A DNA stretch of 64,000 nucleotides from Marivita sp. GX14005 (GCF_023370775.1 NZ_JAMCCQ010000005.1:1-64000), one strand, 5' to 3'. Shown: positions 17,723-26,929, counted from the stretch's first letter. Numbers and translations: made by a program. The notes: generated by a model from the sequence alone, not told the origin.

Positions 17723-18748
17723 ATGGCTAAGGCGACGGGCATGATGGATCGAAATTTCGAAGCCGCGCTGGCGGCAAAGATCGACGGCAAGACCAAACCG
17801 CTTGGCGCGCTGGGCCGGATGGAGGCTCTGGCGGCGCAGGTGGCGCGGGTGAAAGGCACATTGACGCCAAGGATGCAAAGCTGCGCGCTGACCATATTTG
17901 CGGCCGATCACGGCATCGCGCGGAGCGGGGTGTCCGCCTATCCGGCAGAGGTGACGCGGCAGATGGTGCTCAACTTCGCAACCGGCGGGGCGGCGGCCAA
18001 TGTGTTTTGCGCCGTCGCCGGGGTGGATCTGCGCGTGGTCAACGCGGGCGTTCTGGGCGGGCCGTTCGATCTGCCCGGCGTGCTCGACCACCCGATCGCG
18101 GAAGGCACGGCCGATTTCCGGGCAGGCCCTGCGATGAGCACGGCGCAGCGCGACACGGCGCTCGGGATCGGCTGCGAGCTAGGGCAGGACGGGGCGGTCG
18201 ATGCGGTCGCTTTCGGCGAGATGGGGATCGGCAACACCTCTTCGGCCACGCTGATCGCGCATAAGCTCACCGGGCGCGATATCGATGATCTGACGGGGCG
18301 CGGCACGGGGCTGGACGATGAGGGTCTGAGGCGCAAGCAGGCGCTGTTGCGCGAAGCGGCGGCACGCTGCCCGGCACTGCGCGATCCGGCGGAGGTGCTG
18401 GCCGAATATGGCGGGTTCGAGATCGCCATGATCGCCGGCGCGATGCAGGGCGCCGCAGATGCCGGGCGGCTCGTTCTCGTGGACGGCTTCATCGCCGGCG
18501 CCGCCGCGCTCATTGCCGTGCGCATGACGCCCGAGGCGCGCGGCGCGATGGTGTTCGCGCACAGATCGGCAGAGCCGGGCCATGATGCGATTCTCGAAGC
18601 GCTGGACGCCGAGCCGCTGCTCGATCTGAACCTGCGGCTGGGCGAGGGCACCGGCGCGGTGCTGGTTTGGCCGGTCGTCAAATCCGCCGCCGCGATGCTG
18701 AACGACATGGCGAGTTTTGAAAGTGCCGGCGTGTCGGGCAAGGCATGA
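17723..18748 (+). CDS. cobT: Nicotinate-nucleotide--dimethylbenzimidazole phosphoribosyltransferase CobT
   Basis: A 341-residue enzyme (CobT/CobU type) that makes alpha-ribazole phosphate, the lower ligand of cobalamin. Visible motifs are [39 protein letters not shown] and the C-terminal LRLGEGTGA with the catalytic glutamate. The start may be 17723 or the ATG at 17741. The stop overlaps the cobS start (ATGA). The cobTSC group is transcribed opposite to alr and dnaB on either side. Confidence 0.93.
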   Translation: MAKATGMMDRNFEAALAAKIDGKTKPLGALGRMEALAAQVARVKGTLTPRMQSCALTIFAADHGIARSGVSAYPAEVTRQMVLNFATGGAAANVFCAVAGVDLRVVNAGVLGGPFDLPGVLDHPIAEGTADFRAGPAMSTAQRDTALGIGCELGQDGAVDAVAFGEMGIGNTSSATLIAHKLTGRDIDDLTGRGTGLDDEGLRRKQALLREAAARCPALRDPAEVLAEYGGFEIAMIAGAMQGAADAGRLVLVDGFIAGAAALIAVRMTPEARGAMVFAHRSAEPGHDAILEALDAEPLLDLNLRLGEGTGAVLVWPVVKSAAAMLNDMASFESAGVSGKA

Positions 18749-19509
18749 GTGCGCGGGCAAGCGAATGGCAGGTTTTCCTGCTCGCGGTGCAGTTCCTGAC
18801 CCGCCTACCCGTGCCGCGCGATCTGCCGTTTTCGAATGCGCTGCTGATCCGCGCGACGCGGTATTATCCTTTGGTCGGCGGGCTGATCGGTACGGTTGGC
18901 GCCCTCGTGCTGTACGGGGCGGCGCAGGTCTGGACGATGGGCGTTGCGGTGCTCTTGTCGGTGGCGGCGACGATCCTGATCACCGGCGCGTTTCACGAGG
19001 ACGGGCTGGCCGATGCCGCCGACGGGCTGGGCGGCGGGCTGACCCGCGAGCGCGCGCTCGAGATCATGCGCGACAGCCGGATCGGCACCTATGGCACGGG
19101 GACGCTGGGGCTGGTTCTGGCGCTGAAAGTCGCTGTGCTTGCGGCGATGACGCCGGGCGGGGCCGCCGCTGCGCTGATCGCCGGGCATATGCTGAGCCGC
19201 ATGGCCACGGTGACGATCATCGCCACGCATGACTATGCCCGCGAAACCGGCGCGAAATTCGTGGCGCCGACGGTGTCGCGGGGCGGCTTTCGTTTCGCGC
19301 TTCTGGCGAGCGCGCTGCCGGGTCTTTTCGCGCTGCTCTGGTTCGGGTTCGGTGCGACCCTCACCGCGCTGGCGGTGGGCGCTTTGGCGGTTCTGGGCTT
19401 TCGCCGGATCTTCCTGCGCAAGCTGGGCGGCTATACCGGCGATTGCCTCGGCGCGGTGCAGCAATTGGCGGAACTGGGGTTCTATCTGGGGCTGGCGGCG
19501 TGGCTCTGA
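18745..19509 (+). CDS. cobS: Adenosylcobinamide-GDP ribazoletransferase CobS
   Basis: A 254-residue integral membrane enzyme that joins adenosylcobinamide-GDP to alpha-ribazole, the last assembly step of cobalamin. The metal-binding loop ITGAFHEDGLADAADGLGGG is intact, followed by several membrane helices and the C-terminal GGYTGDCLGA motif. It overlaps cobT by 4 nt and cobC by 10 nt, so the three genes are translationally coupled. Confidence 0.93.
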   Translation: MSARASEWQVFLLAVQFLTRLPVPRDLPFSNALLIRATRYYPLVGGLIGTVGALVLYGAAQVWTMGVAVLLSVAATILITGAFHEDGLADAADGLGGGLTRERALEIMRDSRIGTYGTGTLGLVLALKVAVLAAMTPGGAAAALIAGHMLSRMATVTIIATHDYARETGAKFVAPTVSRGGFRFALLASALPGLFALLWFGFGATLTALAVGALAVLGFRRIFLRKLGGYTGDCLGAVQQLAELGFYLGLAAWL

Positions 19510-20006
19510 CGCTGCTGCGGCACACCGCGCCGGAGGTTGCGCGCGGCACCTGTTACGGGCGCACCGATCTTGCGCTGGCGGAGAGTTTCGAGCGCGACGC
19601 GGAAGCGGTGCTGCGCGCCATCGCCAAGCCCTCGCATCTTCTGACCTCGCCTCTGGCTCGCTGCCGCAGGCTTGCCGAGCATATCGGCGCGCATCTGTCT
19701 CTTGAGCCGATACGCGCAAGCGATTGGATCGAGATGGATTTCGGAGCCTGGGAAGGGACGCCCTGGGACGCGATCCCGCGCCATGAGCTGGATGCCTGGG
19801 CCGATGATTTCCACGATTTCGCGGGCCATGGCGGCGAGAGTGTCGCGATGCTGGAGCGCCGGATCTGCGCCGCGCTGGAGGCGACGCCGGAGGGTGCGCT
19901 GGTCGTCACACATGCCGGTTGCATCAAGGCGGCCTGCGCCATTCTGGGCGTGGCGGATGGCTGGCAGACGCAAACGCCCTTCGGCGGGATGGTCAGGCTG
20001 CCCTGA
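19500..20006 (+). CDS. cobC: Histidine phosphatase, probable alpha-ribazole phosphatase CobC
   Basis: A 168-residue member of the histidine phosphatase (phosphoglycerate mutase-like) superfamily. The catalytic histidine is in LLRHTAPE (RHT rather than the usual RHG), the partner is in VVTHAGCIKA, and MDFGAWEG is present. I chose the GTG at 19500, which leads straight into the RH motif; in-frame starts further upstream would lie inside cobS. Position after cobT-cobS supports dephosphorylation of alpha-ribazole 5'-phosphate. Its stop abuts the dnaB stop with no gap. Confidence 0.82.
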   Translation: MALTLLRHTAPEVARGTCYGRTDLALAESFERDAEAVLRAIAKPSHLLTSPLARCRRLAEHIGAHLSLEPIRASDWIEMDFGAWEGTPWDAIPRHELDAWADDFHDFAGHGGESVAMLERRICAALEATPEGALVVTHAGCIKAACAILGVADGWQTQTPFGGMVRLP

Positions 20007-21497
20007 TCACATCTCCTCCGCGCCCTGCTGCCACGGCTTGATGAGGTTGCCGAAACGGGTAAAGCGGCCCTCGAAGCTCAGCTCGACCGTGCCGATAGGG
20101 CCGTGGCGCTGCTTGCCGATGATGACCTCGGCTTTGCCATGCAGGCGCTCCATCTCGTCCTGCCATGCGGCCATCTTTTCCAGCTCATGATCGCCCGGTT
20201 TCTCGCGTTCCTTGTAGTATTCCTCGCGGAACACGAACATCACCACGTCGGCATCCTGTTCGATGGAACCGGATTCGCGCAGGTCCGACAGTTGCGGGCG
20301 CTTGTCCTCGCGGCTTTCGACCTGACGGCTAAGCTGTGACAGGGCGATCACCGGGATATCGAGCTCCTTGGCGATCGCCTTGAGGCCTTGCGTGATCTCG
20401 GAGACCTCGTTGACGCGGCTGTCCTTGGCCGACGCGGGGCGGACGAGTTGCAGATAGTCCACCATCAGCACATCGAGCCCATGCGTCCGCTTGAGCCGCC
20501 GCGCGCGTGCGGCAAGCTGGCTAATCGGCAGGGCGGGCGTGTCGTCGATATAAAGCGGGCAGGCTTCGAGCGATTTGGCGGCATCGACGAAACGGCGGAA
20601 CTCGGCTTCGGTCATGTCGCCGCGCCGGATCTGTTCCGACGGCACCTCGGAGGCTTCCGACAGAATCCGCGCGGCCAGCTGCTCGGCGCTCATCTCCAGC
20701 GAATAGAAGCCGACAACGCCGCCTTCGACCGTGCCCTCGGTGCCATCCGGGCGAATGCCCCTGCGATAGGCCTTGGCGATGTTGAACGCGATGTTGGTGG
20801 CAAGCGAGGTTTTCCCCATCGACGGACGCCCGGCGAGGATGAGCAGGTCGGACGGGTGCAAACCGCCCAGCTTGCGGTCCATATCGGTCAGGCCGGTGGA
20901 AATGCCCGCAAGCCCGCCCTCGCGTTGATAGGCGGCGTTGGCGACGTTGACCGCGTCGGTGACCGCCTTGAGGAAACTCTGAAAGCCGCTTTCGCTGCGG
21001 CCCTGTTCGGCCAGCTTGTAGAGCGCCTGTTCGGCCTCCACAATCTGCTCGCGCGGCTCGGAGGCGACATCGACCTTGGCGGCCTTGCTGGAAATGTCGC
21101 GGCCCAGCGCGATCAGGTCGCGGCGCACGGCAAGATCGTAGATCATCTGCGCATAGTCGCGCACCGCGAAGGAGGAAATCGCGGCGCCCGCCAGCCGCGC
21201 GAGATAGGCCGGCCCGCCGAGTTCCTTCAGCCCCTCGTCATCCTCCATGAAGGCCTTGAGCGTGACGGGTGAGGCAAGGTTGTTCTTGGCAATGCGGGCG
21301 GAGACGATATCGAAGATGCGCGCGTGGACGGGATCGTAGAAATGCTGCGGCCCGATGATCGATGCGACGCGGTCGAAAATGTCGTTATTGGTCAGGATCG
21401 CGCCCAGAAGCTGCTGCTCGGCCTCGACGGAATGGGGCATGGTTTCGGGGTTCTGAATCTCCGCGCCGGTCGGATTGAATGCGGTGATCTCGTTCAT
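20007..21497 (-). CDS. dnaB: Replicative DNA helicase DnaB
   Basis: A 496-residue hexameric helicase of the replication fork. The N-terminal domain includes PHSVEAEQQLLGAIL; the RecA-like domain has Walker A GRPSMGKTS and the motif DYLQL. No intein is visible. I prefer the ATG at 21497 (Shine-Dalgarno GAGG); ATG starts up to 39 nt upstream are possible. A consensus DnaA box lies 69 nt upstream of this start. Confidence 0.95.
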   Translation of the reverse strand: MNEITAFNPTGAEIQNPETMPHSVEAEQQLLGAILTNNDIFDRVASIIGPQHFYDPVHARIFDIVSARIAKNNLASPVTLKAFMEDDEGLKELGGPAYLARLAGAAISSFAVRDYAQMIYDLAVRRDLIALGRDISSKAAKVDVASEPREQIVEAEQALYKLAEQGRSESGFQSFLKAVTDAVNVANAAYQREGGLAGISTGLTDMDRKLGGLHPSDLLILAGRPSMGKTSLATNIAFNIAKAYRRGIRPDGTEGTVEGGVVGFYSLEMSAEQLAARILSEASEVPSEQIRRGDMTEAEFRRFVDAAKSLEACPLYIDDTPALPISQLAARARRLKRTHGLDVLMVDYLQLVRPASAKDSRVNEVSEITQGLKAIAKELDIPVIALSQLSRQVESREDKRPQLSDLRESGSIEQDADVVMFVFREEYYKEREKPGDHELEKMAAWQDEMERLHGKAEVIIGKQRHGPIGTVELSFEGRFTRFGNLIKPWQQGAEEM

Positions 21498-21565
21498 TGC
21501 CTGCCTCATGCTGATCCCGGTGACGGACCTACCCAATTCCGGGCGTCAAAGCAAAATGTATAACC

Positions 21566-21574
21566 TGTGGATAA
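21566..21574 (-). promoter_or_regulatory. Consensus DnaA box upstream of dnaB
   Basis: TGTGGATAA on the plus strand is TTATCCACA on the minus strand, the E. coli consensus DnaA box. It lies between pyrE and dnaB, 69 nt upstream of the chosen dnaB start. A single 9-mer match could be chance, but its position before dnaB is suggestive. Confidence 0.5.
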
Positions 21575-21655
21575 GGCCATAGCACGAATTTCATGGCTCA
21601 TGTTGCGTCAGTTTCACCCGCGCCGCCGATATCTTGTGAGATCCCGCCAAGCCTG

Positions 21656-21680
21656 TGTTCCCCGCGACACGCGGGAAACA
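21656..21680 (-). terminator. Hairpin downstream of pyrE
   Basis: On the minus-strand RNA an 11-bp stem (TGTTTCCCGCG with CGCGGGGAACA, one G-U pair) closes a 3-nt loop 41-65 nt after the pyrE stop. No T-run follows, so it may protect the 3' end or act as a weak terminator. Confidence 0.45.
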
Positions 21681-21720
21681 GCCATTCATACGCGCGACAT
21701 TTTGCGCATCCAAACGGTTT

Positions 21721-22395
21721 TTAGCGGCGCGCGTCCTGCCACGCGCGAGGATCGTTGAGGAAGTCCTCGACCTCGCGCAGGGTCTGCGAATCGAAGGCCG
21801 CCTGCGCCTTCGCCTCGGCCAGAACGTCCCACCATGTGCACAGGTGATGCAGGCTCACGCCGTGATCGCCGAGCGTCTTTTCGGTTTCGGGGAAGATGTC
21901 GTAATAGAAGATCACGGCCGTATGCGCGCAACTCGCGCCGGTTTTGCGGATGGCGTCGACGAAGGACAGTTTGGAGCCGCCATCCGTGGTCAGATCCTCG
22001 ACCAGCAGCACGCGCTGGCCCTCGCTCATGTCGCCCTCGATCCGTGCGTTGCGGCCATAGCCCTTGGGCTTCTTGCGCACATAGGTCATGGGCAGGGCCA
22101 TGCGTTCGGCGACCAGAGCGGCGAAGGGGATGCCCGCCGTCTCGCCGCCGGCGATGTTGTCGAAGGCCTCGAAGCCTGCATTCCGCATGACCGTGACGGT
22201 CAGGAAATCCATCAGCGTGGCGCGGATGCGCGGGTGCGAGATCAGCTTGCGGCAGTCGATATAGGTCGGGCTGGGCAGGCCGGAAGCGAGGGTGAACGGC
22301 TCCTGCGGCCGGAAATTCACTGCCCCGATCTCGAGCAGCATCCGCGCGGTCAGGCGGGCGATTTCTTCGGCAGGCGGGTAGGAGGTCGGGATCAT
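21721..22395 (-). CDS. pyrE: Orotate phosphoribosyltransferase PyrE
   Basis: A 224-residue enzyme that joins orotate to PRPP to give orotidine 5'-monophosphate in pyrimidine synthesis. The PRPP loop reads [13 protein letters not shown], and [13 protein letters not shown] near the N-terminus is typical of PyrE. pyrC lies upstream on the same strand, separated by the small lipoprotein gene. Confidence 0.94.
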   Translation of the reverse strand: MIPTSYPPAEEIARLTARMLLEIGAVNFRPQEPFTLASGLPSPTYIDCRKLISHPRIRATLMDFLTVTVMRNAGFEAFDNIAGGETAGIPFAALVAERMALPMTYVRKKPKGYGRNARIEGDMSEGQRVLLVEDLTTDGGSKLSFVDAIRKTGASCAHTAVIFYYDIFPETEKTLGDHGVSLHHLCTWWDVLAEAKAQAAFDSQTLREVEDFLNDPRAWQDARR

Positions 22396-22475
22396 GGCAG
22401 GCTCCGGCTGTTTTCGCCCGCTCTAGACGGTTTCGCGCCGGAGGGAAAGCGCGGCGGGACCGCGCCGCTGCAAGC

Positions 22476-22877
22476 TCATTCGGGATATTGCGCGATGCAG
22501 CTTTGTACACCAGCCGCCGCCTGACGGCGCAGCTGCGGCAGGATCTTGCGGTATTCGGCCACCTTCTGCCGCTCGTTCGCGGCGTCGATCGGCACCGGCG
22601 TGGTTTCGGTGCGGTACTGGGTGGATGGGCAGGAATAGGGGATCATCACATCCGAATTCGGATCGTCGCGATAGCAGGTGTTCTGAACGGTGTAGGGCAC
22701 GCTTTGCGAATGCAGCGCATAGCCGCGCGCGATATTCGTCTGCGCCGTGGCGAGCGCGGCCTCGGCGGTGCGGTATTGCTCGTTGGCCTGCGAGATGCAC
22801 TGCTCTCGCGGGGTGGCGCAGCCGGCGATGCCCAGCGCGGTCAGGGCGAGAAGCGGGTTGCGAAGCGCAGCTTTCAT
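22476..22877 (-). CDS. Small lipoprotein of unknown function
   Basis: A 133-residue protein with a lipoprotein signal: positive N-terminus, hydrophobic core and the lipobox LGIAGC, with lipidation at the cysteine of AGCATP. The mature part contains three further cysteines (EQCIS, NTCYRDD, QSCIAQ) plus one in YSCPST. The mature region looks helical at both ends. An AGGTGA Shine-Dalgarno precedes the ATG. It lies between pyrC and pyrE on the same strand but has no evident pyrimidine role. Confidence 0.75.
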   Translation of the reverse strand: MKAALRNPLLALTALGIAGCATPREQCISQANEQYRTAEAALATAQTNIARGYALHSQSVPYTVQNTCYRDDPNSDVMIPYSCPSTQYRTETTPVPIDAANERQKVAEYRKILPQLRRQAAAGVQSCIAQYPE

Positions 22878-22970
22878 AGGGGATCACCTGTATAGGAATT
22901 TATGTCGTCGCGCCGCGATAGCAGTGAGGGCGCGGGGCCGGTGTGCCGAACTTCACCCGCCGCGCTGCGC

Positions 22971-24011
22971 TCATGTCTGGACCTGCCAGAGCAGCGGAAA
23001 GCCCGGATCGAAGAGCGTGACCGGCCCGTCTTCGGTGACGATCCGTTCGGCGTAGGACACGGGCGCGCCCTTGGTGAGGGTGATGCGGTCCTCGTTGACC
23101 GGCAGGCGGTAAAAGCGCGGGCCGTTCAGGCTGGTGAAGGCTTCGAGCCTGTCCAGCGCGCCTTCCTCCTCGAACACATGGGCGAGGATCGAGAGCGTGT
23201 TCGGCGCGGTGAAACATCCCGCGCAGCCGCAGGGCTGCAGCTTGTTCGCGTCGGTATGCGGCGCGCTGTCGGTGCCGAGGAAGAATGTCGGATCGCCGGA
23301 AGTGGCGGCACGGCGCAGCGCAAGGCGGTGTTCCTCCCGCTTTGCGACGGGCAGGCAGTAGTAATGCGGTTTGATCCCGCCAGCGAGGATGTGGTTGCGA
23401 TTGATGACGAGGTGATGCGTGGTGATCGTCGCGCCCAGATCGGGTCCGCCATCGGAGGCGTATTCGACGCCCTGCATCGTGGTGATATGTTCCATGACCA
23501 CCCGCAATCCCGGCGTTGCCTTGCGGATCGGATCGAGCACGCGGTCGATAAAGACCGCCTCGCGGTCGAAAATGTCGATGTCGCTGTCGGTGACTTCTCC
23601 ATGCACGCAAAGCGGGCAGCCGATCTCGGCCATGCGTTCCAGCACCGGACGCACCTTGTCGAAATCCCTGACGCCGCTGGCCGAATTTGTGGTCGCCCCG
23701 GCGGGGTAAAGTTTGACCGCCGTGATCAGCCCGCTCTCATGCGCCCGGGCAAGATCCTCCGGGTCCGTCTGCTCGGTCAGGTAAAGCGTCATCAGCGGCT
23801 GGAACCGCGCGCCTTCGGGAAGGGCGGCCATGATCCGGTCGCGATAGGCGGCCGCGTCGGCAGCCGTCACCACGGGCGGAACGAGGTTCGGCATGATGAT
23901 GGCGCGGGCGAAATGGCGCGCGGTTTCAGGCGTCACGGCGCGCAGCATGGCGCCATCGCGCAGATGCAGGTGCCAATCATCGGGGGTGCGAAGCGTCAGC
24001 GTGTCGGTCAT
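22971..24011 (-). CDS. pyrC: Dihydroorotase PyrC
   Basis: A 346-residue class II (E. coli type) dihydroorotase that cyclises carbamoyl aspartate to dihydroorotate. The first metal ligands are in [10 protein letters not shown] at the N-terminus; the carboxylated lysine is in [13 protein letters not shown]; later ligands are in CVHGEV and MEHI. Length matches E. coli PyrC. It is upstream of the lipoprotein gene and pyrE on the same strand. Confidence 0.94.
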   Translation of the reverse strand: MTDTLTLRTPDDWHLHLRDGAMLRAVTPETARHFARAIIMPNLVPPVVTAADAAAYRDRIMAALPEGARFQPLMTLYLTEQTDPEDLARAHESGLITAVKLYPAGATTNSASGVRDFDKVRPVLERMAEIGCPLCVHGEVTDSDIDIFDREAVFIDRVLDPIRKATPGLRVVMEHITTMQGVEYASDGGPDLGATITTHHLVINRNHILAGGIKPHYYCLPVAKREEHRLALRRAATSGDPTFFLGTDSAPHTDANKLQPCGCAGCFTAPNTLSILAHVFEEEGALDRLEAFTSLNGPRFYRLPVNEDRITLTKGAPVSYAERIVTEDGPVTLFDPGFPLLWQVQT

Positions 24012-24083
24012 GCGCTTGCCGTTAGCATGGCGGGCGAGGCGACGCCAGAACGCATGCGCCGATCATCCGCACGTCAGGCGGGG

Positions 24084-25049
24084 TTACGACGCGGCTTCTT
24101 CATCGTCGCTGTCGTCGTCCGGGCAGTCGCGCGCATTGCGCAGTTTCTTGAGCTTGCGCCGATAGCGCGGTGCGCCCCAGTGATCCACGATATAGGCGCA
24201 GACGGCTTCGGCCATGTAGGGGCGCTCCGTCTCGTCGATGGCGCTGAAAAGGCGCTTGCAATAGCTGACGTGGTCGCGCCGTTTGCGGTAGAGAGCGGCG
24301 AACCGGGCCGCGTCCAGCGTGCCGGCGGAGGCGCTGTGCACAAGATCGTTCAAAACACCCATCCGCGCCAGATGCGATTGCATCCCGCCGCCCAGATGGC
24401 GGGCGCGGAACCTGGTGATTCCGCCGCGCTCGAACAGGGCCGAATGCATGGCGTCGAGCGGTTTCTGCGGATCGTAGATGATATACGCGCGCTCCGCCGC
24501 TTCGAGCATGTCGGGGGCAAAACCGTATCGGTCGGTGAAATCGAGCTTGCGCATCTCGGTAAAGCGGTCGTCCCATTCGGTCACGCGCGGATCGAGCGTC
24601 GCCTGCGGCTCCAGCGCGATCACCGTGGCGCCGGGCGCGGTAACCGAAAAGGCGCAGGCGGCATAGCCGCACGGTCCGGCCCCGTAGAAGATCACCTGAT
24701 CGAAATCCTCGAAAAAGCCGTCATCGGTAAGCTGGTCGAAGAAGCCGTAAACCTCTCCGTCGCGGAACCATGTATCGCGCATCGAAATCACCGACAGGCA
24801 AGACCATCCCTTCTCCCGCGCGATATCGAACCCGTCGGGACGCGCGTCTTCCGAAAGCGCCTGTATCGCGGGCAGCGACTCGAAGCTGACCAGCAGCGTG
24901 TCGCCTTCCTCGATGAAGGTGGCGTTGTGGCGCTTGCCAAGCGGCTCGAAGAAGCCGAAAGTTTCGCCCAATGCCCTCATCTCGTCGATCCATTGTGCGG
25001 GGCGCAGATCGGTCAGAGATATATGATATGGCCGGGTCGTATCCTGCAT
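24084..25049 (-). CDS. Conserved protein of unknown function with a hydrolase-elbow-like region lacking the nucleophile
   Basis: A 321-residue soluble protein. The middle holds VIFYGAGPCGYAACAFS, a strand-turn-helix resembling the alpha/beta-hydrolase nucleophile elbow (GxSxGG), but the serine position is glycine. TVIALEPQATLDPRVTEWD follows. The C-terminus is basic and then ends in a D/E-rich tail. Similar roseobacter proteins are, to my recollection, sometimes labelled phosphoadenosine phosphosulfate reductase, but no PAPS-reductase motif is seen. I chose the ATG at 25049 (GAGGAT Shine-Dalgarno); a TTG at 25055 also opens the frame. The neighbour upstream is a glycosyltransferase. Confidence 0.6.
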   Translation of the reverse strand: MQDTTRPYHISLTDLRPAQWIDEMRALGETFGFFEPLGKRHNATFIEEGDTLLVSFESLPAIQALSEDARPDGFDIAREKGWSCLSVISMRDTWFRDGEVYGFFDQLTDDGFFEDFDQVIFYGAGPCGYAACAFSVTAPGATVIALEPQATLDPRVTEWDDRFTEMRKLDFTDRYGFAPDMLEAAERAYIIYDPQKPLDAMHSALFERGGITRFRARHLGGGMQSHLARMGVLNDLVHSASAGTLDAARFAALYRKRRDHVSYCKRLFSAIDETERPYMAEAVCAYIVDHWGAPRYRRKLKKLRNARDCPDDDSDDEEAAS

Positions 25050-25165
25050 CGTCAAAGCATCCTCGCTACGTCTTGCCCGCTGCCCGGTTTCCTTCCGGCA
25101 GGTCTTTTTCTCGAAAGGAAACTATCGGGGGAATCGGGCAGAATTGCGCCCAAAAGCCGCGAAGA

Positions 25166-26221
25166 CTATGAAGTTTCGCGCGGATCGGCCGCGCCTTTCA
25201 GGGCGCGCGAGATGAGCAGATCCGCCGTTTGCTCCGGCACCGGGCGCGACGGGGCGGCCATCATCAGGCGACCGTAAAGATCGCGGAAACGATCCTTCAG
25301 CAGAAGCGCGGCAAAGCGGTTCTTCCGCCAGTCGACGGCGCGGGCGTGAAGATCGGCGAGCACCGGATCGCGCGCAAGCGCATCGCGGATCGGCGCGGCG
25401 CGATCCCAGAGCGGCAGGGCCGTGCGGTCCTCTTCGATATTCAGGTTGCGCTCGATCCAGTAGTCGAGACCGAGCGTGTCCTTGGCATGAACCCCGCGCC
25501 CGCGGTCGGATTTGAGCACATAGCTTTCCACCGCGCCGAGCGGGTAATGGTTGAGCTGAACGAGCGCGTGCTGGTTTTGGCGGTAGTCCGAAAAAACGCG
25601 CCCCGTCGCCATCTCCGGCCCCAGCGCGCGGCCCGATCCGTCGAACCAGCGCGCATCGGCAAGCCGCGCGGCGACCGGGTTGCGGGGCCGGTGGATGCCG
25701 AGATTTCGATAGGTCCGGTCATTGCGATAGAGCGTCTTGAACATCGCCGCGCGCCAGGGCCAGCGCAGGATGCGCGGCGCAGCGTGGATGAACTGCAGCG
25801 GCACGGGGCGATCCTCATAGGCGATGACGCCGGCATTGCCGAAATTGCGCCATGTCAGGGTGATCGCCGTCGCCTCTGGAAGCGCGTCGATCAGGGCGGG
25901 CAGGGTGCGGCCAGCGACATGGACGTTCGCAAATTCGTCGATATCGAGCGTGACCAGCCAGTCGGCGCGGCGCACGGCATCGGCTTTCGCGGCAAGCTTG
26001 AGCCCGCTGAACTGCACGCCCCCCTTGCCATAGGGCGGCGCGTTGCGAATATGCTCCAGCCATCCCAGTGCCGCGAGCCGGTCGAGCATCGCGTCGCTGC
26101 CATCTGTGCATTCGTTCGAGACAACGACGAAATCCGTCACGCCCATCGCGCGGTGCCATGCCAACCAATCGAGCAGGAACGCGGCCTCGTTGCGGATGCA
26201 CAGAACGGCGGTGATGGTCAC
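25166..26221 (-). CDS. Family 2-type glycosyltransferase
   Basis: A 351-residue protein whose N-terminal half has the GT-A layout: TAVLCIRNEAAFLLDWLAWH at the start, NECTDGSD for the nucleotide-binding strand-turn, and LVTLDIDEF with the metal-binding DxD. This resembles the Glyco_tranf_2_4 group common in Rhodobacterales. The later HRPRNP and NHYPLGAVESYVLKSDRG strings are shared by that group as I recall it. It starts with GTG at 26221. The acceptor and sugar cannot be inferred; a surface polysaccharide role is likely. Confidence 0.78.
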   Translation of the reverse strand: MTITAVLCIRNEAAFLLDWLAWHRAMGVTDFVVVSNECTDGSDAMLDRLAALGWLEHIRNAPPYGKGGVQFSGLKLAAKADAVRRADWLVTLDIDEFANVHVAGRTLPALIDALPEATAITLTWRNFGNAGVIAYEDRPVPLQFIHAAPRILRWPWRAAMFKTLYRNDRTYRNLGIHRPRNPVAARLADARWFDGSGRALGPEMATGRVFSDYRQNQHALVQLNHYPLGAVESYVLKSDRGRGVHAKDTLGLDYWIERNLNIEEDRTALPLWDRAAPIRDALARDPVLADLHARAVDWRKNRFAALLLKDRFRDLYGRLMMAAPSRPVPEQTADLLISRALKGAADPRETS

Positions 26222-26309
26222 GAAAGGCTCCGGGCCGGAATGGTGGGCGCGAGCCTGTCAGACACGCGGTGCAAGGTCAATTCCGCCACGTCTGCGGCGC
26301 GGGCCGGAC

Positions 26310-26337
26310 TTGACGTATTCGGTCTTTCGAATATAAA
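26310..26337 (+). promoter_or_regulatory. Promoter with embedded persulfide-sensor-like operator (TATTC-N8-GAATA)
   Basis: TTGACG (26310-26315) and TATAAA (26332-26337) are 16 nt apart. The inverted repeat TATTC-GGTCTTTC-GAATA (26316-26333) fills the spacer between them. It contains the ATTC-N8-GAAT pattern I recall for ArsR-type sulfide/persulfide sensors (SqrR/BigR). A repressor bound here would block RNA polymerase from the YeeE/YedE pair. Confidence 0.65.
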
Positions 26338-26376
26338 TACATGCGAGACTCAGAATATATCAAGAAGGAGCGTCGC

Positions 26377-26925
26377 ATGACACTCAACTGGAAAATCGGC
26401 GGGCTGCTGCTGGGAACGGTGTTCTTTGCCGCCGTGCTGCTCGTCAAGCCGATCGGGGTGTCGACGCAGTTCGTCATTCTCGACGGGATCATCGCGGATG
26501 CCGTCAATCCCGGTTTCATCACTCAGACCGAAGAGGGCTACACCTCGACCAATGCCTATATGGCCAAATCCGGCGGAAAATACGCGGCCAACGCGTCCAA
26601 TCCGCTGAATTACAGCTTCGTCTTCGTGCTTGCCATGGCGCTGGGAGCGTTCCTGTCCTCGCGGCTGCGCGGCGGGATCGACAAGCTGGAACGGGCCGCG
26701 CCGGCGATCTGGCGGGCCAATTTCGGCGACACGCCCTGGAAGCGCTATGGCGTGGCCTTCCTTGGCGGGTTCATTGTGCTTTACGGCGCACGGCTCGCGG
26801 GCGGATGCACCTCGGGGCACATGATGTCGGGCATGATGCAGACGTCGCTTTCGGGCTACATTTTCGCGCTGGGCGCTTTCGCGGCGGCCATTCCTACCGC
26901 CATGCTGATGTATAAGAGGGGCTGA
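26377..26925 (+). CDS. YeeE/YedE family transporter, first half
   Basis: A 182-residue membrane protein with the YeeE/YedE (TsuA-like) cysteine motif GARLAGGCTSGHMMSG near the C-terminus. The superfamily imports thiosulfate or other sulfur species. I chose the ATG at 26377, with an AAGGAG Shine-Dalgarno; an in-frame ATG at 26341 would overlap the promoter region. Together with the next gene it forms a split version of what is a single protein in E. coli. Confidence 0.86.
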   Translation: MTLNWKIGGLLLGTVFFAAVLLVKPIGVSTQFVILDGIIADAVNPGFITQTEEGYTSTNAYMAKSGGKYAANASNPLNYSFVFVLAMALGAFLSSRLRGGIDKLERAAPAIWRANFGDTPWKRYGVAFLGGFIVLYGARLAGGCTSGHMMSGMMQTSLSGYIFALGAFAAAIPTAMLMYKRG

Positions 26926-26929
26926 ACCA

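Noticed and set aside
22476-22877. Naming the small lipoprotein after a DNA repair or excinuclease function, as relatives sometimes are
   Set aside because: The protein has a lipobox and no nuclease or helicase motif; such a label is not supported.
25085-25120. Inverted repeat followed by TCTTTTTC on the plus strand, terminator-like
   Set aside because: No plus-strand gene ends nearby and the stem has a bulge; probably chance in the glycosyltransferase/hypothetical gap.
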